Of a stretch of DNA of 64,000 nt, positions 53,718 through 62,734 are shown piece by piece; the stretch's first letter is position 1, and each line of letters begins with the position of its first letter. The translations under genes were made by a program, and so were the position numbers. A model generated the notes under the pieces. The model was given only the letters and a program-made list of their open reading frames with translations, made no database searches and was not told the origin of the DNA. The DNA comes from Bacteroidota bacterium (GTDB lineage: Bacteria; Bacteroidota; Bacteroidia; Chitinophagales; Chitinophagaceae), in assembly GCA_016868895.1 (NCBI GenBank), contig VGFK01000001.1, forward strand, positions 149,006 through 213,005, written 5' to 3'.

Positions 53718-54353
53718 TTATTTTTTCAGCAGCGCCTTACTGTTTTTGTATTCCATGACTCGGTATCCCGTAGTGGGAACATCAAACTGCTGTATGGCAA
53801 CAGGATCAAAGTTCAGTCCTACAGCCCTGTACCGCACGGATGCCTCTTTTGAAAACAATTCATATTCCAGGACCATTCCTGGCAAGTCTCCAAACTGAAG
53901 ATCGGTATCCGTGTTCTCCGCAATGAGCTCACGGGAATAAAACACAGTAGCTCGGGTTCCATCCTTGAGCACCATTTCAGCTTTGGAACAGGTATACCCC
54001 AGGATCTCTTTTTGCTCGTCCAGCCAGGTGATGCCCGAATGGGTGTACCAGGAGTTTCGGTCGCGCCAGTCGGCTTCGGTCAGCGCAATGAGGAGTCGCT
54101 GCGAACCAAATTCAGTAATCAGCGCTCCGCTGCCTTCCCGCGTGTCATAAAGTGCACGGGAGCGGCCCGCGTCGCTGGTGATTTCCGTGCGCACGTGACC
54201 GCCCTTGAGTTTGTGTACCGCACGCATGTGTGTTGTATCGCCGTTTGAAAAAACAACAACTTCAAATTGTGCAGTACCTTCTGAAAATCGCTTCTGTGCC
54301 TGCGTCACACACACAAGGAACATGAAAAGAATGAATAGCGCAGAGGATTTCAT
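53718..54353 (-). CDS. GLPGLI-family exported protein
   Basis: 211 residues, signal peptide about 1-19. The name motif appears as GDLPGMVLEYE (in place of GLPGLI). DTHMRAVHKLKGGHVRTEIT and KEILGYTCSKAEMVL are also family-like; the single conserved Cys sits in GYTCSKA. Function unknown; family members are periplasmic or outer-membrane associated in Bacteroidota. Its ATG overlaps the yidC stop as ATGA. Confidence 0.75.
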   Translation of the reverse strand: MKSSALFILFMFLVCVTQAQKRFSEGTAQFEVVVFSNGDTTHMRAVHKLKGGHVRTEITSDAGRSRALYDTREGSGALITEFGSQRLLIALTEADWRDRNSWYTHSGITWLDEQKEILGYTCSKAEMVLKDGTRATVFYSRELIAENTDTDLQFGDLPGMVLEYELFSKEASVRYRAVGLNFDPVAIQQFDVPTTGYRVMEYKNSKALLKK

Positions 54354-56182
54354 TTTTTCTTGGACTTATCCTGCAATGCTTTTACTTTTTTTTGCGTTTC
54401 CTGCATTTGCTCGAGCCGTTCCTGCCATTTGGATTTTTCGCGCGGCTTTTTCTTGTTGGTTTCTATTTCGACCATAATCTTTTCGTGGTCGATGATATAA
54501 TTCTGAATCACAAATTGCAACAACAGCGTGATGACGTTGGAAACCGTATAATACCAGGTCAATGCAGACGGTAAGCCGTTGAAGATGCCCAATAACAACA
54601 CTGGAAAAATATAGGGCATGTACTTGAGCACCGGATTATTTTGGTCCGGCGTCATGCTCATGCTGTACAACGAAATCAGTAAACTGGTAATCACCGAGAG
54701 CAATGTGAACAAAGAAAGGTGGCTTCCCACACCGGGGATGTAAAAATCCCAGGTTAGGATTGCATCATACGAAGAAAGGTCTTTGGCCCACCAAAAGGAT
54801 TGTCCCCTCAATGATATGTTGGAATTAAAGAAACTATACAAGGCAAAGAAGATGGGAATTTGCAAAAGGGCTGGAATACATCCTCCTAAAGGGTTCACTC
54901 CTGCACTCCTGAAGAGTTTCATTTGCTCCATGCTGTAGGACTGCTGATCATCGCCGTATTTAGCCTTGAGTACATCCAACTCCGGACGCATCGCTTTCAT
55001 TTTCGCACCACTGAGGTACGAAGTATAGACCAACGGGGAGGTAAGCAAACGAATGAACAATGTGAGCAATGCAATGGCCAGCCCCAAACTGCTGACATAG
55101 CGTTGGAAGAAATCGAATACCGGAAGAACGATCCAGCGATTGATGTATTTCACAAACGCATAAAAACCTTGCCCTAAATTGACCATGTCCTCCAGATCCA
55201 ACCCATAGGATTTAAGGATTTTGTAATCATTGGGACCCATATACATGCGAAAAGAAACTTCCGCATCCTTGCCTGCAGGCAGGGTTACTTTCAGGTTGGC
55301 AACGGTTTGTGCGACAATGCCCAATGAGTCATCCGGGACAGTGCAGTTGATTTCTGCCCGACTGAATCCGGATTCCGAAATGATCGTTGTATTGAAAAAC
55401 TTCTGCTTCACACCCAGCCACTTCAACCCTTCGTCCCACTTCTCATTCAATCCATCACTCATCGTGAAGTAATCGAATCCATCTGGACCATACAGTCCCA
55501 ACTGTGTTTCGCGTTTCTCAGTTTGAATATCCATTTCCTGCTGATCGGCCTGCACCTGCCAAAGCATGTTCAACGATGAACCCGTGAATAATTTATCTGC
55601 ACCCTGAACCTTCACCTTCCAGGAAATCATGTATTCATCAGGAGATAACGAAAACTGGTGTACGATTGAACGACCCGATGAATCCGACAACCGATAGGTC
55701 AACTCATTTTTACCGGATGCATCAGCAACAGTGCTCCTAAAAAACAAATCACCGGAAAAGGCGGTTTCGTTTGCAGCAATTTGAATGGGATAGGAAAGTT
55801 GATTAAAGGATGCAGCTATCAGTTTAACTTGGCTGCTGTCGCGGGACACATAGTTTTTTAACTCCACGGAAACAGGTCGACCGCCTTTGTTGCTGAACGT
55901 TACCCTGACCCGCTCGTTTTCCAACACTGATAATTCTTCCACCGCACTTCCCATTTGGACAAATCCCCCGGCCGATGCAACTGGCTGTAGTGCAGTATCC
56001 ACAGAAGCCGATGCAGCAACCGCTGTATCCTTCACCTGCGGAACCAGCGCTGCCAACGAATCACGGATGCGCTGTTGCTTCATTTCCAACTCGATCTGAC
56101 CCTGGCGCGTAAAATAAAAATAGGCAATGAACAAGCCGGCCAACAACACCATGCCGATCACCGAATTCTTTTCGAGTTTCAT
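54350..56182 (-). CDS. yidC: membrane protein insertase YidC
   Basis: 610 residues. N-terminal membrane anchor (about 8-25), a large periplasmic domain (about 50-350) and a C-terminal five-helix insertase core starting near RYVSSLGLAIALLTLFIRLL with GCIPALLQIPIFFALYSFFN. Inserts and folds inner-membrane proteins with or without SecYEG. The basic tail (KKPREKSKWQERLEQMQE) is typical of Bacteroidota. Followed by the GLPGLI gene with ATGA overlap. Confidence 0.97.
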   Translation of the reverse strand: MKLEKNSVIGMVLLAGLFIAYFYFTRQGQIELEMKQQRIRDSLAALVPQVKDTAVAASASVDTALQPVASAGGFVQMGSAVEELSVLENERVRVTFSNKGGRPVSVELKNYVSRDSSQVKLIAASFNQLSYPIQIAANETAFSGDLFFRSTVADASGKNELTYRLSDSSGRSIVHQFSLSPDEYMISWKVKVQGADKLFTGSSLNMLWQVQADQQEMDIQTEKRETQLGLYGPDGFDYFTMSDGLNEKWDEGLKWLGVKQKFFNTTIISESGFSRAEINCTVPDDSLGIVAQTVANLKVTLPAGKDAEVSFRMYMGPNDYKILKSYGLDLEDMVNLGQGFYAFVKYINRWIVLPVFDFFQRYVSSLGLAIALLTLFIRLLTSPLVYTSYLSGAKMKAMRPELDVLKAKYGDDQQSYSMEQMKLFRSAGVNPLGGCIPALLQIPIFFALYSFFNSNISLRGQSFWWAKDLSSYDAILTWDFYIPGVGSHLSLFTLLSVITSLLISLYSMSMTPDQNNPVLKYMPYIFPVLLLGIFNGLPSALTWYYTVSNVITLLLQFVIQNYIIDHEKIMVEIETNKKKPREKSKWQERLEQMQETQKKVKALQDKSKKK

Positions 56183-56224
56183 GAACGTTCAATTGAGGGT
56201 CAAATGTACGCAATACCCGCGACG

Positions 56225-57868
56225 CTATGCCATCTCAGGGGCAAGGGCGCGACTGCCTTCGGAGCGAGTATGCCGATACGCAAGGGCTGCTTTGATAAAG
56301 TGTACAAAAATGGGATGAGGATTCTCCACAGTGCTTTTCAGTTCAGGATGGTACTGAACACCGATAAAGAAAGGATGAGCAGGTATCTCAACAATCTCCA
56401 CCAGATTGGTCTCCGGATTCACACCACTGGCTTTGAGTCCCGCCGCTTCCATTGCAGCCAGGTATTTATTATTGAACTCCCAACGGTGACGGTGGCGTTC
56501 AGAGATGAGTTCACTTCCATAAATCCGGTGTGCAAGCGTTCCGGCTTCGATCTTGCAGGGATAGGCGCCCAATCGCATGGTACCTCCCTTGCTGGTAATT
56601 GTTTTTTGATCATCCATGAGGTCGATCACCGGATCAGCAGTAGCCGGATTCATTTCGGTTGAGTGTGCGGATGTCAATCCCAATACATGGCGCGAAAACT
56701 CAATGACCGACATCTGCATGCCCAAGCAAATTCCAAAGAAGGGCAATCCATTTTCGCGCGCGTACTGCACCGCTAAAATTTTCCCATCGATGCCGCGATG
56801 ACCAAAGCCCGGAGCAACCAACAATCCATCTAATCCATTGAGCTTTTCTTGTACGTTTTCTTCCGTGATGAACTCACTGTGAATGTTCTGAATTTCAACT
56901 TTGCATTCATTGATGGCGCCAGAATGAATAAACGCCTCTAATATGGACTTGTAGGCATCCTGCAGCTCCATGTATTTCCCAATCAAACCGATCGTCACTT
57001 TGGAAGTGGGGTGCATCAGCTTATCCAAAAACTTTTTCCATACACTCATGTCGGGTTCCGGAAACCACGTGATGTTGAGCTTCTTCAACACAATCATGTC
57101 CAGTTGCTCCTGTTGCATCAGCAACGGTACTTCATAGATGCTTTTGGCGTCTGCTGCTTCAATGACCGAATCCGGTTTCACATTGCAAAACAGCGCAATC
57201 TTATTTTTCAATTCTTTGGACAACGGCTGCTCGGTTCTGCAAACAATGATATCGGGATGCACACCATTTTCACTCATCATCTTTACGCTGTGCTGCGTAG
57301 GCTTGGTTTTGAGTTCTTTGGCGGCCTTCAAATAAGGAACCAAAGTAAGGTGCACCACTAAACAATCTCCGTCAGGAAGCTCCCACTGCAATTGTCGCAC
57401 CGCCTCTATGAACGGGAGGCTTTCGATATCGCCCACCGTTCCACCAATTTCGGTGATGATGATATCGTACCCGGACTCCGCCAGCAACTGCATCCTGCGC
57501 TTGATTTCATCGGTGATGTGCGGAATAACCTGCACGGTCTTTCCCAAGTAGGCACCCTCGCGTTCTTTGTTGATGACCGATTGATAAATTCTACCGGTGG
57601 TTACGTTGTTGGCTTGTGTAGTATAAATGTTGAGGAACCGTTCGTAGTGTCCCAAATCAAGATCCGTCTCTGCACCGTCTTCCGTTACATAACATTCCCC
57701 GTGTTCATACGGATTGAGCGTACCGGGGTCCACATTGATGTAGGGGTCAAACTTTTGAATGGTGACTTTGAATCCTCTGGCCTGAAGCAATTTGGCCAAC
57801 GAAGCAGAAATAATGCCCTTACCCAAAGAAGAAGTAACTCCTCCTGTTACAAATATATACTTGGTCAT
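56225..57868 (-). CDS. pyrG: CTP synthase
   Basis: Converts UTP to CTP with glutamine. 547 residues from ATG 57868 (TKYIFVTGGVTSSLGKG). The synthetase domain has DPYINVDPGTLNPYEHGECY and EIGGTVGDIESLPFIEA; the glutaminase domain has the cysteine in PFFGICLGMQ and the late His/Glu in GVQYHPELKS. The longer frame upstream starts with TTG and is not used. 42 bp before yidC on the same strand. Confidence 0.98.
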   Translation of the reverse strand: MTKYIFVTGGVTSSLGKGIISASLAKLLQARGFKVTIQKFDPYINVDPGTLNPYEHGECYVTEDGAETDLDLGHYERFLNIYTTQANNVTTGRIYQSVINKEREGAYLGKTVQVIPHITDEIKRRMQLLAESGYDIIITEIGGTVGDIESLPFIEAVRQLQWELPDGDCLVVHLTLVPYLKAAKELKTKPTQHSVKMMSENGVHPDIIVCRTEQPLSKELKNKIALFCNVKPDSVIEAADAKSIYEVPLLMQQEQLDMIVLKKLNITWFPEPDMSVWKKFLDKLMHPTSKVTIGLIGKYMELQDAYKSILEAFIHSGAINECKVEIQNIHSEFITEENVQEKLNGLDGLLVAPGFGHRGIDGKILAVQYARENGLPFFGICLGMQMSVIEFSRHVLGLTSAHSTEMNPATADPVIDLMDDQKTITSKGGTMRLGAYPCKIEAGTLAHRIYGSELISERHRHRWEFNNKYLAAMEAAGLKASGVNPETNLVEIVEIPAHPFFIGVQYHPELKSTVENPHPIFVHFIKAALAYRHTRSEGSRALAPEMA

Positions 57869-57914
57869 AGAAAAGGGACCGCCCAAGCAATGTTTGGAAC
57901 TTCAGGAGGTCATA

Positions 57915-57922
57915 CAAACATA
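57915..57922 (-). promoter_or_regulatory. -7 box of pyrG
   Basis: TATGTTTG on the minus strand, exact TAnnTTTG, 46 nt before the ATG. -33 box weak (TTTT). The 149-bp gap before purL (57869-58017) holds nothing else recognised. Confidence 0.45.
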
Positions 57923-58017
57923 CCATTATTTTAAAACATGAAAAAGAAGTTTTTTCACATTTTTGCTCACTGGGAAAAGCACGATGTCTCTTGAAAATGG
58001 TATGCCAATGGAAGTGC

Positions 58018-60225
58018 TTACTGCATGCGAGAACCAATACTGGTGTCATAGTCTGATTTCCAGTCCTGGATGCTTCCCCAATCGCTGTTGTTGATGGTGA
58101 GTCTGCCAGCACTGACGGTGCCAATTCGAGAGAACGCAACGGATGTGCTGCGCATCTGGTCTTCAAACGAATTCAGCTGTGCAAGCGAAACCGACACCAC
58201 TACCCTGCTTTGTCCCTCGCCAAACCAATACGCATCGGAACGAATGGATCTATCTTGTTGTTCTGCTTCAAACCCGAGTTCCTGGATCATGGCCGACTCC
58301 AACAAGGTGATGAACAATCCTCCCTCGCTGATGTCATGCGCAGATTGAATGGAGGAGGTTGAAATGAGGCGGGTGACAGCCGACTGTACCGCATACTCTT
58401 CTTCCAATTCAAAATGTGGGGCGGGTGAATGTTCTACACCACAAATTTTATGCAGGTATTCAGATGAATGTATGTCGTTCGTGGAAGTACCGATTAGATA
58501 GATCACATCACCCGGTGCTTTAAAATCCAATGTCATTTTGTGTTCCAGACTGTCCAGTAATCCCACCATTCCAATAGTAGGCGTTGGATAGACTGCTCCT
58601 TCAGGGTGTTGATTGTAGAAGCTTACATTTCCACCGGTGACGGGGGTATCAAATTTTTGGCATGCATCGCCCATGCCTTTGATCGCATGCACGAATTGAT
58701 AATATACGTGTGAATCATATGGATTTCCAAAATTCAAACAGTTGGTCACTCCAAGAGGTGTTCCTCCACTGCAGACGATGTTGCGGGCGGCTTCGCTGAC
58801 CGCAATCATGGCACCTTTGTACGGATCGGCATATACATAGCGACTGTTGCAATCGGTGGTCACCGCCAATGCCTTGCCTGTTTCTTTGACCAATACAACG
58901 GGGGCGTCTGAGGGACCATTGGTAGCAGTATTGCCAGTGCCCACCATACTGTCGTATTGTGTGTATACCCACCGCTTGCTTGCGATGTTGGGAAGTGTCG
59001 TCAATTGTCGAGCTATGGGTTGAAGATCGCCTGGAACAGGAATGCTGTTGGCATCAAATTGTGCGATCGCATCAAGATACGCCGGTCGCGCGTATTCCCG
59101 GTGATACACCGGTGCACCTCCACCCAATACCAAACTTTCTGCCGGAAGTTCGGCTTCCAGTTGTCCCCCCATATAAAAACGTAGCATCCCGTCATCGGTT
59201 ACTTCACCAATCTCGGAACAGGGTAAATCCCATTTTTCAAAAATGCCAAGCACTTCCTGTTCTCTTCCCTTGTGCACGACCATCAACATGCGTTCCTGGC
59301 TCTCGCTGAGCAGCAATTCCCAGGCTTTCATGTTCTGCTGGCGCTTGGGCACCTTGTCCAAATCAATGCGCATGCCCACTCCTCCTTTTGCACTTGTTTC
59401 GGCCGTGGAGCAAATGATACCAGCTGCTCCCATGTCTTGCATGCCCACCAGTGCGCCGGTCGGAATGACTTCCAAACACGCTTCCAACAATTTCTTTTCC
59501 TGAAAAGGATCACCCACTTGCACGGCAGGAAGGTCTTGTGCACTTTCTTCGGTGATGTCGGCCGATGCGAATGAAGCCCCACCGATTCCATCTTTTCCGG
59601 TTGCAGATCCTACAATGAAAACAGGATTCTCTTTACCCAGGGCGGTGGCGCTCACTGTTTGTCCCACTTTCACAATGCCAACACTCATCGCATTGACCAG
59701 TGGATTGGTATGATAACAATCTTCAAAATATACTTCACCGCCAACCGTCGGCACACCAAAACAATTTCCATAATGACCAATGCCCGCCACTACTCCTTTG
59801 AGCAGGTGACGCGTTTTCGCTTCAGCAATGTTTCCAAAACGAAGCGAATTCAACGCTGCAATCGGTCGCGCGCCCATGGTAAAAATATCCCGGTGAATGC
59901 CCCCGACTCCTGTGGCAGCTCCTTGAAAAGGCTCAATCGCGGAGGGATGATTGTGGGATTCGATTTTGAACACCACCCCGTATCCGTCGCCAATATCCGC
60001 AAGTCCTGCATTCTCCTCTCCCGCTTTTACCAGTAATTTACTTCCCTCCCGGGGCAGGGTTTTCAGCCAGGTAATGGAGTTTTTATAGCTGCAATGCTCG
60101 CTCCACATCACGGAATAGGCTGCCAACTCGTTGAAGTTGGGTGTCCTCTTTAAGATCTGGCGAATGCTTTCAAATTCTTCGGGAAGCAGTCCCAATTGCC
60201 GGGCGGTCTCTACGGTTGTTTCCAT
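58018..60225 (-). CDS. purL: phosphoribosylformylglycinamidine synthase II
   Basis: Small-type PurL, 735 residues from ATG 60225 (METTVETARQLGL); the open frame upstream is rejected. It makes FGAM in purine synthesis and needs PurS and PurQ, which are not in this window. AYSVMWSEHCSYKNS, GIESHNHPSAIEPFQGAATG-like (here KIESHNHPSAIEPFQGAA) and GATGKDGIGGASFAS-type segments are visible. Divergent from glnN. Confidence 0.97.
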   Translation of the reverse strand: METTVETARQLGLLPEEFESIRQILKRTPNFNELAAYSVMWSEHCSYKNSITWLKTLPREGSKLLVKAGEENAGLADIGDGYGVVFKIESHNHPSAIEPFQGAATGVGGIHRDIFTMGARPIAALNSLRFGNIAEAKTRHLLKGVVAGIGHYGNCFGVPTVGGEVYFEDCYHTNPLVNAMSVGIVKVGQTVSATALGKENPVFIVGSATGKDGIGGASFASADITEESAQDLPAVQVGDPFQEKKLLEACLEVIPTGALVGMQDMGAAGIICSTAETSAKGGVGMRIDLDKVPKRQQNMKAWELLLSESQERMLMVVHKGREQEVLGIFEKWDLPCSEIGEVTDDGMLRFYMGGQLEAELPAESLVLGGGAPVYHREYARPAYLDAIAQFDANSIPVPGDLQPIARQLTTLPNIASKRWVYTQYDSMVGTGNTATNGPSDAPVVLVKETGKALAVTTDCNSRYVYADPYKGAMIAVSEAARNIVCSGGTPLGVTNCLNFGNPYDSHVYYQFVHAIKGMGDACQKFDTPVTGGNVSFYNQHPEGAVYPTPTIGMVGLLDSLEHKMTLDFKAPGDVIYLIGTSTNDIHSSEYLHKICGVEHSPAPHFELEEEYAVQSAVTRLISTSSIQSAHDISEGGLFITLLESAMIQELGFEAEQQDRSIRSDAYWFGEGQSRVVVSVSLAQLNSFEDQMRSTSVAFSRIGTVSAGRLTINNSDWGSIQDWKSDYDTSIGSRMQ

Positions 60226-60243
60226 GTTCGTTAAAGGAAAGCG

Positions 60244-60274
60244 CGAAGTTAATTTAAAAAGAGGGTGTCCGAAA
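60244..60274 (-). promoter_or_regulatory. promoter-like site of purL
   Basis: TTTC (60274-60271), 19 nt, TAACTTCG (60251-60244) on the minus strand; one mismatch per box; 18 nt before the ATG. Confidence 0.45.
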
Positions 60275-60319
60275 GTCCCGAACCGAAGGGGTTGACAAAT
60301 GGTTGATAAGCAGAACATC

Positions 60320-60335
60320 AATCATATTAATGATT
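60320..60335. promoter_or_regulatory. inverted repeat between purL and glnN, possible operator
   Basis: AATCAT, four bases, ATGATT: a perfect 6-base dyad in the 243-bp divergent gap, followed by a TA-rich run. Position suits a regulator of one or both genes. No known site recognised. Confidence 0.35.
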
Positions 60336-60416
60336 TATATATATATCTGAATCCGCGCAGTTATGCATATTTTTTTCACATTCCGGTTTAAAAAAACTGT
60401 TTCATGCAAATTTTTG

Positions 60417-60447
60417 TTGGCATTTACGCCTATTTGACTCAATTTTG
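60417..60447 (+). promoter_or_regulatory. weak promoter-like site of glnN
   Basis: TTGG (60417-60420), 19 nt, CAATTTTG (60440-60447); one mismatch from TAnnTTTG in the -7 box; ends 21 nt before the ATG. Confidence 0.35.
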
Positions 60448-60468
60448 TACCTTCTTAAACCACTTCAT

Positions 60469-62661
60469 ATGCAATCATTACGTTTCAAAGCAATTGACAA
60501 CTTGATCTCCGTAAAAGAGGAGGTGAGTGTTGGCGGATCCGAAAAAGTTGCGGCTTCTTACGGTGAAAATGTATTCACCCTGAAAACTGCACGGGAGTAC
60601 CTCAGTGACGAGGCTTTTAAAAGTTTGTCCAATTCCATTAAAAGCGGACAAAAAATTGATCGGACAGTTGCCAACCAAATTGCAGCCGGAATGCGGCATT
60701 GGGCACAAAGCAAAGGAGCAACACACTTTACACACTGGTTTCAGCCTTTGACCGGATCTTCTGCTGAGAAACACGATTCTTTCTTTACCATCAAATCCGA
60801 TGGAACAGCGATAGAGGAGTTCGACGGAAATGCGTTGACCCAACAGGAACCCGATGCATCTTCTTTCCCAAGTGGCGGCATCCGCGCAACCTTCGAAGCG
60901 CGCGGTTACACAGCATGGGACCCTACCTCTCCTGCATTCATCATGAACATTAGTCAGGGCAGCACCCTCTGCATCCCCACCATCTTTGTTTCGTATACCG
61001 GTGAGTGCCTGGACTACAAAGCGCCTTTATTAAAATCCATCGAATCGCTGAACAAAGCAGCTGTTGATGTATGCCATTATTTTGACAAGAGTGTAGGAAA
61101 GGTAACGGCAACACTGGGATGGGAACAGGAATATTTTGTGATCGATGAGGGATTGGCCAATGCACGTCCGGATCTGATCATGACCGGAAGAACCGTGTTT
61201 GGTCACACGCCAGCGAAGGGACAACAATTGGAAGACCATTATTTCGGATCCATCCCCGAGCGCGTGTATGCCTTCATGCGCGATTTTGAAAATGAGGCGT
61301 ACCGACTTGGCATTCCGCTGCGCACGCGCCACAATGAGGTTGCACCTGCACAATTTGAGTGTGCACCGATTTATGAAGAATTGAACCTGGCTGTGGATCA
61401 CAATACATTGCTGATGGATGTGATGTCGCGCGTAGCCAAGCGCCACAAACTGCGCGTGCTGTTGCACGAGAAACCATTTGCCGGCATCAACGGAAGCGGC
61501 AAGCACAACAACTGGAGCATGGCCACCGATACCGGTGTGAATTTATTGTCGCCCGGAAAAACTCCAAAGACCAATCTCATGTTCCTCGCCTTTTTCGTGA
61601 ACACCATCAAGGGGGTACATGATAATGCGGATCTGCTGCGTGCCGCCATTGCTTCTGCGGGAAATGATCACCGACTGGGCGCTAACGAAGCACCACCGGC
61701 CATCATCTCTGCCTACATTGGAGGTTATCTTTCAAAAGTACTCAACGAGGTGGAAAGCAGAGTGAGCGACAAATTCGACGAGCAGGATGAAGTCATGCTC
61801 AAACTCGACATCCACAAGAACATTCCTGAACTGCTGTTGGACAATACCGACCGCAACCGTACATCGCCTTTTGCGTTCACCGGAAATAAATTTGAATTCC
61901 GTGCGGTTGGCTCTTCTGCCAACTGCGGGTACAACATGACGGTGCTCAATACCATCATGGCTGAAACCCTGACCAATTTCAAAAACGAAGTAGATGCATT
62001 GATGGAGAAAGGCGACAAAAAAGAAGTGGCCATCATGCAGGTGATCAAGTCCTACATCAAAGCATCCAAGAATGTTTTGTTTGAAGGCGATGGATACAGC
62101 GATGATTGGCAGAAGGAAGCAGCAAAACGTGGACTCCCCAATCTGAAGACCACGCCTTTGGCACTCGACGCCCTGGTGAGCGACAAGGCCATGCACTTAT
62201 TTGAAAAACACAAGGTGCTTACCCACAAAGAATTGGAAGCCCGTTACGAGATTGAACTGGAGAAGTACATCAAGTACGTGCAAATCGAAGGCCGCGTAAT
62301 CGGTGATCTCGCAGGCAACCACATCCTCCCTGCCGCTATTCGCTATCAGAACGTGCTGATCGACAACATCAAGGGATTGAAAGAAATCGGAATAAAAGCG
62401 GAAGGATACAAAGCCCAATTGAACGTGCTCAACGAAATCTCCGAGCACATCAACAAGGTACAGGTCCTCACTGAAGAAATGACCGAAGCCAGAAAAGCAG
62501 CGAACAACCTCGGTTCATCCAGAGAAAAAGCCATCGCTTACTGTGATAAGGTGAAGCCTTACTTTGATCAGATCCGTTATTCGGTGGACAAGCTGGAACT
62601 CTTGGTAGACGACTCTCAATGGGAACTTCCTAAGTACAGAGAAATGTTGTTCCTGAGATAG
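60469..62661 (+). CDS. glnN: glutamine synthetase type III
   Basis: Ammonia assimilation. 730 residues from ATG 60469 (MQSLRFKAIDNL), the large GSIII size. THFTHWFQPLTGSSAEKHDS is the GSIII signature; TLGWEQEYFVID holds metal-binding Glu; RTRHNEVAPAQFECAPIYEE and FAGINGSGKHNNWSM follow. Typical of Bacteroidota and cyanobacteria. Transcribed alone, ending at a strong terminator. Confidence 0.97.
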   Translation: MQSLRFKAIDNLISVKEEVSVGGSEKVAASYGENVFTLKTAREYLSDEAFKSLSNSIKSGQKIDRTVANQIAAGMRHWAQSKGATHFTHWFQPLTGSSAEKHDSFFTIKSDGTAIEEFDGNALTQQEPDASSFPSGGIRATFEARGYTAWDPTSPAFIMNISQGSTLCIPTIFVSYTGECLDYKAPLLKSIESLNKAAVDVCHYFDKSVGKVTATLGWEQEYFVIDEGLANARPDLIMTGRTVFGHTPAKGQQLEDHYFGSIPERVYAFMRDFENEAYRLGIPLRTRHNEVAPAQFECAPIYEELNLAVDHNTLLMDVMSRVAKRHKLRVLLHEKPFAGINGSGKHNNWSMATDTGVNLLSPGKTPKTNLMFLAFFVNTIKGVHDNADLLRAAIASAGNDHRLGANEAPPAIISAYIGGYLSKVLNEVESRVSDKFDEQDEVMLKLDIHKNIPELLLDNTDRNRTSPFAFTGNKFEFRAVGSSANCGYNMTVLNTIMAETLTNFKNEVDALMEKGDKKEVAIMQVIKSYIKASKNVLFEGDGYSDDWQKEAAKRGLPNLKTTPLALDALVSDKAMHLFEKHKVLTHKELEARYEIELEKYIKYVQIEGRVIGDLAGNHILPAAIRYQNVLIDNIKGLKEIGIKAEGYKAQLNVLNEISEHINKVQVLTEEMTEARKAANNLGSSREKAIAYCDKVKPYFDQIRYSVDKLELLVDDSQWELPKYREMLFLR

Positions 62662-62681
62662 TGAAATCGAAAATTGAATCC

Positions 62682-62715
62682 AAAAAAACCTCCTTGTCAA
62701 CAAGGAGGTTTTTTT
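62682..62715. terminator. bidirectional terminator between glnN and accC
   Basis: Perfect 15-base arms (62682-62696, 62701-62715): seven A then CCTCCTTG, loop TCAA, then the complement ending in seven T. Suits both convergent genes. Confidence 0.9.
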
Positions 62716-62734
62716 ATGGGAAGACCGAAAAAGT

